In this document: piece after piece, positions 1 to 4,716 of the stretch | Layout of the letters: the number at the start of each line of letters is the position of its first letter | Position numbering within the stretch: the stretch's first letter is position 1 | DNA from: Dehalococcoidia bacterium | Lineage (GTDB): Bacteria; Chloroflexota; Dehalococcoidia; E44-bin15; DAOWNJ01 | NCBI GenBank assembly: GCA_030642645.1 | Contig: DAOWNJ010000051.1 | Coordinates: 1-7,166, forward strand | Direction: 5' to 3' | DNA: 7,166 nucleotides | Program-made: the position numbers and the translations under genes | Notes under the pieces: model-generated | What the model saw: the letters and a program-made list of their open reading frames with translations, nothing else | Databases searched by the model: none | Told to the model about the DNA's origin: nothing

Positions 1-558
1 GAGACCTACTACGATGATGTGAGGGTCCCGGCAAGGAACATGGTCGGAGAGGAGAACCAGGGTTGGGCGGTTACCATGATGACCATGAACTTCGAGAGGT
101 CAGGTGTAGGTGGGTTCGCCGGAAATGTGGCAGACATCAGGGAGCTAGTCCAGTTCTGCAAGGAGACGAAGTGGAACGGAAAGACCCTTGCTGAAAACCC
201 ACTCATCCGCTCAAGGCTGGCACAGCTCGCTATTGAGATCGAGGCAGGAAGAGCCCTCGCATACCGCATAGCATGGCTCCAGGAGACCGGCGGTATGGAA
301 GCCCTTGCGACCACCGCATGGATGGCATCATCAGGAAAGGTATATGGAAGCGAGCTATCACAGCGAGTGGCCTTCGAAGCAGAGCGGATCTTCGGCCTCT
401 ATGGCCAGCTATATGAGGGGTCAAAATGGGCACCATTCAGCGGTAAGCACCTTCATGCCCATCAGATGACTATGGGGATAAACATCGCCGCAGGGACATC
501 TGAGATCCAGAGGAACATGATCGCCTGGACAGGGCTAGGTCTTCCCAGGACCATATAA
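1..558 (+). CDS. Acyl-CoA dehydrogenase, alpha-type subunit, copy A (partial, C-terminal 185 residues)
   Basis: This is the C-terminal part of a FadE-like acyl-CoA dehydrogenase, which would oxidise an acyl-CoA thioester to the trans-2-enoyl-CoA using FAD. The start lies left of the window and the stop is TAA at 556-558. The visible part covers the end of the middle beta domain (VRVPARNMVGEE) and the helical C-terminal domain ending AGTSEIQRNMIAW...GLPRTI. It differs from the complete downstream copy at 15 of 185 residues. Glu in MNFERSG (codon 94-96) sits where isovaleryl-CoA and long-chain dehydrogenases carry their catalytic base. The medium-chain-type C-terminal Glu is Ala (AAGT). The differences from copy B cluster at codons ~372-480: AFEAER for AAIAEQ, YE for IK, HLHA for YIAA, and NI preceded by MGI rather than MGG. 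Only 14 bases separate its stop from the next ATG, so the two copies are probably co-transcribed. The family is clear; the substrate is unknown. Confidence 0.9.
   Translation, partial: ETYYDDVRVPARNMVGEENQGWAVTMMTMNFERSGVGGFAGNVADIRELVQFCKETKWNGKTLAENPLIRSRLAQLAIEIEAGRALAYRIAWLQETGGMEALATTAWMASSGKVYGSELSQRVAFEAERIFGLYGQLYEGSKWAPFSGKHLHAHQMTMGINIAAGTSEIQRNMIAWTGLGLPRTI
1..558 (+). repeat. Tandem gene duplication, unit 1 (pairs with 1221-1778)
   Basis: Bases 1-558 align without gaps to 1221-1778, a shift of exactly 1220. I count 47 mismatches. They are uneven: 3 in the first 180 bases, 14 in the next 180, 25 in 361-480 and 5 in the rest. The first 76 bases are identical. Similarity ends just past the stop codons. 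The true left end of the repeat lies outside the window. Confidence 0.95.
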
Positions 559-572
559 AAGCGGAGGTGATA

Positions 573-1778
573 ATGGATTTCAAGTGGACACCAGAACAGG
601 AGGCCATGAAGAAGGATTTCGATGACTTCTTCGAAGAGGCAATGAAGGGCAAGCCAGCTGCCTGGGTAGGAGGCCTGGAGGATATGTTCAGCGAAGAGGG
701 CTTCCCATTCACCAAAATGGTGTGTTCGAAGCTGGCAGATAAGGGATGGCTTGTCGGCCACTACCCAAAGGAGTACGGGGGGAGCGGCTGGAGCATCCTG
801 GAGCAGCTCATCCGCGCCGAGGCGGCAGGATACCATCATGCCCCAACAGGAGACATATTCGGCATCGGCATGTGTGGGCCTACCCTCATCGTAGTCGGAA
901 CAGAGGAGCAGAAGAAGGAGCACCTCCCCCCTATCTGCAGGGGTGAGAGATACTGGTGCCAGGGGTGGAGCGAGCCAAACGCAGGCTCAGACCTCGCTGC
1001 CCTCACAACAAGGGCGGTGAGGGATGGTGACGACTATATCATCAATGGACAGAAGACCTGGAACAGCGGGGCACACATTGCCGACTGGGCATTCATGCTC
1101 GCAAGGACAGACCCTGAGACAAAGAGGAGCCGGGGTATCTCCTACTTCCTGGTCGATATGAAGAGCCCTGGTATCACTGTAGTGCCACTCATAAGCATGG
1201 ACGGCTCCCACCTATACAACGAGACCTACTACGATGATGTGAGGGTCCCGGCAAGGAACATGGTCGGAGAGGAGAACCAGGGTTGGGCGGTTACCAGGAT
1301 GACCATGAACTTCGAGAGGTCAGGTGTAGGTGGGTTCGCCGGAAATATGGCAGACATCAAGGAGCTAGTCCAGTTCTGCAAGGAGACGAAGTGGAACGGA
1401 AAGACCCTCGCTGAAAACCCACTCATCCGCTCAAGGCTGGCACAGCTAGCTATAGAGACTGAGGCAGGAAGGGCACTCGCATACCGTATAGCATGGCTCC
1501 AGGAGACCGGTGGTATGGAGGCTATTGCGACCACTGCATGGATGGCATCATCAGGAAAGGTATACGGAAGCGAGCTATCACAGCGAGTGGCCGCCATTGC
1601 AGAGCAGATATTCGGCCTCTATGGACAGCTAATAAAGGGGTCAAAGTGGGCACCATTCAGCGGAAAGTATATCGCCGCCCATCAGATGAGCATGGGGGGA
1701 AACATCGCCGCAGGAACATCCGAGATCCAGAGGAATATGATCGCCTGGACAGGGCTTGGTCTTCCCAGGACAATATAA
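573..1778 (+). CDS. Acyl-CoA dehydrogenase, alpha-type subunit, copy B (complete)
   Basis: This is a complete 401-residue flavin acyl-CoA dehydrogenase subunit. ATG 573 is chosen because GGAGG at 563-567 sits 5 bases upstream; the in-frame GTG at 567 lies inside that ribosome binding site. The N-terminal helical domain (1-~125) contains KEYGGSGWS. The middle domain opens with the family FAD/substrate signature WSEPNAGSD at 132-140, followed by INGQKTW. The C-terminal helical domain ends at AAGTSEIQR (379-387) and GLPR. Ala380 replaces the medium-chain-type catalytic Glu. Glu248 (MNFERSG) aligns with the alternative base of isovaleryl-CoA and long-chain dehydrogenases. Such alpha subunits are known from heteromeric alpha2beta2 FadE enzymes, for example mycobacterial steroid side-chain dehydrogenases, and the beta-type gene follows 30 bases downstream. 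Short-, branched- or ring-side-chain acyl-CoAs are plausible substrates, but the sequence does not decide. Confidence 0.93.
   Translation: MDFKWTPEQEAMKKDFDDFFEEAMKGKPAAWVGGLEDMFSEEGFPFTKMVCSKLADKGWLVGHYPKEYGGSGWSILEQLIRAEAAGYHHAPTGDIFGIGMCGPTLIVVGTEEQKKEHLPPICRGERYWCQGWSEPNAGSDLAALTTRAVRDGDDYIINGQKTWNSGAHIADWAFMLARTDPETKRSRGISYFLVDMKSPGITVVPLISMDGSHLYNETYYDDVRVPARNMVGEENQGWAVTRMTMNFERSGVGGFAGNMADIKELVQFCKETKWNGKTLAENPLIRSRLAQLAIETEAGRALAYRIAWLQETGGMEAIATTAWMASSGKVYGSELSQRVAAIAEQIFGLYGQLIKGSKWAPFSGKYIAAHQMSMGGNIAAGTSEIQRNMIAWTGLGLPRTI
1221..1778 (+). repeat. Tandem gene duplication, unit 2 (pairs with 1-558)
   Basis: This is the second copy of the repeat, forming the C-terminal part of the complete alpha-type acyl-CoA dehydrogenase. 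The sequence after the stop (AT-rich, 1779-1794) does not match what follows the stop of the first copy, so the duplicated unit ends essentially at the stop codon. Confidence 0.95.
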
Positions 1779-1808
1779 AACTATAAAAAATAATAAGGAG
1801 GGCATAAC

Positions 1809-2945
1809 ATGAACCTGGATTTCACTGAAGAGCAGGATATGCTGCGAACAGCGGCAAAGGACTTCCTTACGACGGAGTGCGATAAGACAATGGTGAGGCA
1901 GCTTGAGGAGGATGAGAAGGGCTACTCACCAGAGCTATGGAAGAAGATGGCCGACCTGGGATGGATGGGACTGATATTCCCAGAGAAGTACGGGGGAACC
2001 GAGATGGACTTCATGAGCCTCATCATCCTCTGTGAGGAGATGGGTAGAAATATCCTCCCCGGCCCATTCTTCTCCACCGTGGTCCTCTGCGGGAACGCTA
2101 TCCTCGATTCGGGGACAGATGTGCAGAAGGATGAATACCTGACAAAGATCGCAAGTGGCGATATCATCATGTCCTGGGTCCAGACAGAGCCCACGAACAC
2201 ATGGGGTGCGGGGGGGATAGAGGTGAAGGCAGTAGCCGACAAGGATGATTTCGTCATAAATGGGACAAAGCTATTCGTGGCCGATGCTCATGTCGCCGAC
2301 TGGATGATCGTGGTAACAAGGACAAAGGGCGGGGCCAAGCCCGAGGATGGGGTCACCCTATTCCTTGTAGATGCCAAGAGCCCGGGCATCACGGCCATCC
2401 CTCAGCCTACCGTAGGAATGGACAAGCTATGCGAGGTCAATTTTAAGGATGTAAAGGTTCCAAAGGGGAATATAATCGGGAAGCTGGATAAGGGCTGGGA
2501 GGTGGTGGAGAAGACCCTGCTGAAGGCCAGTACCTGTAAGTGCATTGAGAGCGTCGGTGCCATGCAGGCGACAGTCGATATGACCAATGCCTACATCAAG
2601 GACAGGGTGCAGTATGGTCGTCCACTGGCTGCCTTCCAGGTCCTCCAGTTCGATATGGCCAATGCCCTGATAAAGACCACTACACTAAGGGAGCTTACCT
2701 ACCGTGCAGCCTGGGAGGCTGGTGAGGGGCTCCCCGAGGCCGCCACTGATGTTGCCATGGCCAAGAGCTGGATGAATGACACCTTTTACTGGGTAGTTGA
2801 GCGTGGGGTTCAGCTACATGGCGCAATCGGCACAACAAGAGACCATGACATGGGTCTCTACTACCGAAGGTCAAAGTGCGCTGAGTGTCAGTTTGGGGAC
2901 TCCGATTTCCTGAAGGAAAAGATAGCAAAGGACATCGGCCTCTGA
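1809..2945 (+). CDS. Acyl-CoA dehydrogenase, beta-type subunit
   Basis: This 378-residue acyl-CoA dehydrogenase-fold protein starts at ATG 1809, with AAGGAGGG at 1795-1802 as ribosome binding site. It keeps the family architecture: an N-terminal helical domain with FPEKYGGTEMD, a middle domain with TEPTNTWGAGG and INGTKLFV, and a C-terminal helical domain with RVQYGRPLAAFQ (from ~266), whose Arg/Gln normally contact FAD across the dimer. It is much more divergent at the C-terminus (YYRRSKCAECQFGDSDF). Phe362 occupies the usual catalytic Glu position before Gly, and Ala240 aligns with Glu248 of the alpha protein. With neither base present it is unlikely to be active alone. The simplest reading is the non-catalytic, FAD-binding partner in an alpha2beta2 enzyme with one or both alpha copies. 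That partnership is inferred from gene order and missing residues. Confidence 0.9.
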   Translation: MNLDFTEEQDMLRTAAKDFLTTECDKTMVRQLEEDEKGYSPELWKKMADLGWMGLIFPEKYGGTEMDFMSLIILCEEMGRNILPGPFFSTVVLCGNAILDSGTDVQKDEYLTKIASGDIIMSWVQTEPTNTWGAGGIEVKAVADKDDFVINGTKLFVADAHVADWMIVVTRTKGGAKPEDGVTLFLVDAKSPGITAIPQPTVGMDKLCEVNFKDVKVPKGNIIGKLDKGWEVVEKTLLKASTCKCIESVGAMQATVDMTNAYIKDRVQYGRPLAAFQVLQFDMANALIKTTTLRELTYRAAWEAGEGLPEAATDVAMAKSWMNDTFYWVVERGVQLHGAIGTTRDHDMGLYYRRSKCAECQFGDSDFLKEKIAKDIGL

Positions 2946-2961
2946 TTGGAAATGACCCTTT

Positions 2962-2995
2962 TTTGGGGGCTGCCACCTTGGTGGCAGCCCCCAAA
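2962..2995. terminator. Perfect 16-bp inverted repeat (terminator-like hairpin, no U-tract)
   Basis: Bases 2962-2977 (TTTGGGGGCTGCCACC) are perfectly complementary to 2980-2995 across a TT centre; in RNA this is about 15 pairs with a 4-base loop. It lies 16 bases after the acyl-CoA dehydrogenase stop and 18 bases before the HIT gene ATG. The position and GC-rich core fit transcription termination for the upstream operon. However, neither strand has a T-run after the stem: the 3' flank is AAATAGTAT and the other side reads as A-tract then GGG. It may instead be a U-tract-less terminator, an mRNA 3'-end stabiliser or a processing site separating two cistron groups. Confidence 0.6.
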
Positions 2996-3013
2996 TAGTA
3001 TCGGGGGAATATA

Positions 3014-3346
3014 ATGGATTGCATATTCTGCCGCATCATCTCAGGCGAGGCTCCCGGTGAGATAGTGTATCAAGATGATGAAGCCATCGCCTTCCGAGAC
3101 ATAAACCCCCAGGCACCAACCCACATCCTGATAATGCCAAAGTCTCACATCCCTTCCATTGCCGAGGTAGAGGACTATGGGCTTGTGGGGCGACTGGTAA
3201 ATATCGCCAACGAGCTGGCGAAAAGGGAAGGGGTCGGGGAGAGGGGATACCGGCTGGTGATAAACTCGGGCCCGGAATCAGGCCAGGAGGTCCCTCACCT
3301 CCACATCCACCTCCTCGGGGGACGCGTCCTGGGGAGGCTGGGGTAG
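3014..3346 (+). CDS. HIT family nucleotide hydrolase/transferase (HinT-like)
   Basis: This 110-residue histidine-triad protein has the usual length for bacterial HinT-type members. The ATG at 3014 is preceded by GGGGGA at 3003-3008. The HIT motif is HLHIHLL at 95-101, with His97 as the expected nucleotidylated residue. CIFC at residues 3-6, with His45 and His95, matches the zinc-binding arrangement of many bacterial HIT proteins. DINPQAPTHILIMPKSHI (29-46) is the conserved nucleotide-pocket strand region. Family members hydrolyse AMP-lysine-type phosphoramidates or dinucleoside polyphosphates in the cytoplasm; which applies here cannot be read from sequence. The stop codon directly abuts the next gene's ATG, so the two are one transcriptional unit. 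No obvious promoter fits in the 18 bases after the upstream hairpin. Confidence 0.93.
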   Translation: MDCIFCRIISGEAPGEIVYQDDEAIAFRDINPQAPTHILIMPKSHIPSIAEVEDYGLVGRLVNIANELAKREGVGERGYRLVINSGPESGQEVPHLHIHLLGGRVLGRLG

Positions 3347-3907
3347 ATGGAAAGGGTCGAGGGGAGGCTTGACCTTCTACCATCATGGCTCAGGGACCAC
3401 TGCGAGAGGACCAGCATGGTTTGCCTTGAGCTTGCCTGTAGATTCGGCTGCGACCCCAAAAAGGCCCAACTGGCGGGCCTGGCCCATGACATAGCGAGGG
3501 CTATGAGTTCAGAAGAGCTCCTCTCCAGGGCAAAGGATTATGGCCTCGAAATCGGCTGGATCGAGAAGAGGGTCCCCATCTTGCTTCACGGCCCGGTTGG
3601 GGCCGAGATACTGAAGAACGAGCTTGGCATCACCGACGGCGAGATACTTCAGGCGGTTAGCTGCCACAGCACGGGGAGGGGTGGGATGTCGCTTTTGGAC
3701 AAGGTTGTTTTCATCGGGGACAAGATCGAGCCAGGGAAAGACCTCTACCCCGGGATGGAAAGGGTGAGGCAACTTGCAGAAGGAAACCTCGACCATGCCC
3801 TCCTTGAATTTCTCAACCAAGAGATAGCCTCACTCATTGAAAATGGTGCCCTGATCCACCCGGCAACGGTGGAGGCCAGAAACGAGCTTGTCCTAAAGAT
3901 AGACTAG
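3347..3907 (+). CDS. yqeK: YqeK-type HD-domain hydrolase (predicted symmetrical Ap4A hydrolase)
   Basis: This 186-residue protein has HD-domain metal ligands in the expected order: His18 (RDHCERT), the HD pair His47-Asp48 (GLAHDIAR), His81 (LLHGPVGAEI), His107 (SCHSTG) and Asp125 in the GDKIEP signature typical of YqeK. The ending HPATVEARNELV is also characteristic. Characterised YqeK enzymes split Ap4A symmetrically to two ADP. The ATG starts at the base after the HIT gene's TAG. GGAGG at 3333-3337, inside the HIT coding end, serves as ribosome binding site, so translational coupling is likely. In many bacteria yqeK sits with nadD and rsfS. Here it follows a HIT gene instead and is itself followed by phage-like genes. 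The pairing with HIT suggests a small unit clearing dinucleoside polyphosphates or adenylated compounds, which is an inference. Confidence 0.9.
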   Translation: MERVEGRLDLLPSWLRDHCERTSMVCLELACRFGCDPKKAQLAGLAHDIARAMSSEELLSRAKDYGLEIGWIEKRVPILLHGPVGAEILKNELGITDGEILQAVSCHSTGRGGMSLLDKVVFIGDKIEPGKDLYPGMERVRQLAEGNLDHALLEFLNQEIASLIENGALIHPATVEARNELVLKID

Positions 3908-4005
3908 CCTTTTTGTGTGCTTCGACGGGCAGTTGGCGGCACAAATATCCTCAGCTATACCTTTTTTAGCCCCAAACCAAGACCACAAATAGTGACATCC
4001 CCTCC
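3908..4005. other. Short intergenic stretch between yqeK and the phage-like module
   Basis: These 98 bases contain no convincing ORF. I see no tRNA end or attachment-site repeat. There are two T-runs (3909-3914 and near 3962-3967), but only a 6-bp stem (3912-3917 with 3940-3945) with a long loop, too weak to call a terminator. If a phage boundary exists on this side, it should be here or at the promoter that follows. Confidence 0.5.
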
Positions 4006-4034
4006 TTGACTGATTAGAACATATGTGCTATTCT
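4006..4034 (+). promoter_or_regulatory. Predicted sigma70-type promoter for the packaging module
   Basis: A -35 element TTGACT (4006-4011) and a -10 element TATTCT (4029-4034) are separated by exactly 17 bp. The -35 matches consensus at 5 of 6 bases and the -10 at 4 of 6. Transcription would begin near 4041, about 20 bases before the first ribosome binding site and ATG at 4063. It is the only good promoter-like sequence I found before the phage-type genes, which are then packed with no further gaps. Confidence 0.6.
4015..4030. promoter_or_regulatory. Near-palindromic operator, LexA/SOS-box-like
   Basis: TAGAACATATGTGCTA is a palindrome in 7 of its 8 base pairs. Its core GAAC-ATAT-GTGC differs by one base from the Gram-positive LexA box pattern GAAC-N4-GTTC. 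It occupies the promoter spacer and overlaps the -10, where a bound repressor would block polymerase. This suggests SOS or phage-repressor control. The identity of the regulator is an inference; no lexA or cI-like gene is in the window. Confidence 0.5.
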
Positions 4035-4062
4035 TGGGCAGATTCCCACTTGGGAGGAGAAG

Positions 4063-4197
4063 ATGTGCACACTGATTGAGGCGATAGGCGATGGGAAATG
4101 GGAGCTTGCGGCCCTCTCGCTCATCATGGGAATGGTAAGGGTGAAGCTCGGTGATCCGGAGGTCTGGAGAGAATATGGCAAAGAGAAAGAAGAGTGA
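4063..4197 (+). CDS. Small ORF, 44 residues, unknown function
   Basis: The ATG at 4063 follows a strong ribosome binding site, GGGAGGAGA at 4052-4060, which sits at the right distance from the predicted promoter. The product (MCTLIEAIGDGKWELAALS... ending YGKEKEE) is soluble-looking, with a short hydrophobic helix around residues 14-28 and a charged tail. Its end overlaps the next gene's start by 23 bases in another frame, so it could act as a leader coupling translation of that gene. A 14-base segment (4136-4149, encoding RVKL) recurs in frame in the next gene at 4296-4309. I do not recognise a family. The start signals, rather than homology, are the reason to keep it. Confidence 0.5.
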   Translation: MCTLIEAIGDGKWELAALSLIMGMVRVKLGDPEVWREYGKEKEE

Positions 4198-4504
4198 AAG
4201 GGAAAGCTTCTATACCCAGGCGGTGAGCGAGGCGGAGCGCCTGCTTCTCGATGAGGCGATGGAGATAGAGGGGCTTGATGAGGAGATCGCCCTCCTAAGG
4301 GTGAAGCTCTTAAGCGCCCTTTCGGAGCACCCTGAGAATACAGACCTCCTCATTAAGGGGGTGGGGATGCTGGTCAGGGCGGTGGGAACGAAGTATCGCC
4401 TGTCAAAGAAGGCCAGGGAGAACCTCACAGAGGCCATCACCGATGTCTTAAAGGAGATTGGTGGCGCACTATATCCTGAGGGATTCAATGGCACAGGAGC
4501 TTAA
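4175..4504 (+). CDS. Phage-associated helical protein, 109 residues (possible packaging accessory)
   Basis: ATG 4175 is preferred to the GTG at 4151 because GGAG at 4166-4169 precedes it by 5 bases. The protein has a basic N-terminus (MAKRKKSERESF) followed by what looks like continuous helix: acidic EIEGLDEEIALLRVKLLSAL (~32-51), then HPENTDLLIKGVGMLVRAVGTKYRLSKKARENL. It has no signal peptide or membrane segment. It lies two genes before the large terminase, in the region where a small terminase subunit often sits. Its size and helical, charged nature would allow a DNA-recognition or oligomerising role, but I see no clear HTH. The small-terminase idea is therefore a position-based guess. 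It overlaps the next gene by 17 bases. Confidence 0.75.
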   Translation: MAKRKKSERESFYTQAVSEAERLLLDEAMEIEGLDEEIALLRVKLLSALSEHPENTDLLIKGVGMLVRAVGTKYRLSKKARENLTEAITDVLKEIGGALYPEGFNGTGA

Positions 4505-4712
4505 ACAGACGATAAGGAAGCTGGCTAAAGGGGCCAAGGGGGAGAAGCCATCGGTTGATGTATCCCCTGGGTGCCCATTCGGTGCGGTGATGGATGAGAG
4601 GATCAAAGAGATAGAAAGGGGGATCGGGGAGCTGAAGTCAAGGCTATATGGACTTATCTTCCTTGTCATCGCAGGGGTGGTGGTAGAGATAATCACGAGG
4701 CTTTTGGGTTAG
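4488..4712 (+). CDS. Small coiled-coil membrane protein, 74 residues (XhlA/holin-like architecture)
   Basis: ATG 4488 is chosen over the GTG at 4458 because GAGGGA lies just upstream (4478-4483) and the start overlaps the preceding gene in a typical phage manner. Residues 1-20 are strongly basic. VSPGCPFG (25-32) is a linker with one Cys. MDERIKEIERGIGELKSRL (35-53) looks like a short coiled coil, and residues 53-69 form one hydrophobic segment (LYGLIFLVIAGVVVEII). A coiled coil followed by a single C-terminal membrane helix resembles phage XhlA-type proteins that work with holins. Finding it immediately before the terminase rather than in a lysis cassette is unusual, so another membrane-tethering role is possible. 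The architecture is visible; the family match is an inference. Confidence 0.75.
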   Translation: MAQELKQTIRKLAKGAKGEKPSVDVSPGCPFGAVMDERIKEIERGIGELKSRLYGLIFLVIAGVVVEIITRLLG

Positions 4713-4716
4713 AGTC

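Noticed and set aside
567..572. GTG 567 as start of the alpha copy B gene
   Set aside because: It overlaps the GGAGG ribosome binding site itself; ATG 573 is correctly spaced.
462..1597. Long minus-strand open frames (462-923, 987-1211, 1229-1597) opposite the dehydrogenase genes
   Set aside because: They lie antisense to clear family-matching genes, have no ribosome binding sites or recognisable domains, and recur in both repeat copies simply because the DNA is duplicated.
2695..3386. Minus-strand open frames over the beta subunit/HIT junction
   Set aside because: Low-complexity Pro/Arg/Ser-rich translations typical of antisense shadows. They run through the hairpin and the HIT motif codons.
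3912..3945. Possible terminator after yqeK
   Set aside because: Only a 6-bp TTTGTG/CACAAA stem with a 22-base loop and no T-run directly behind it.
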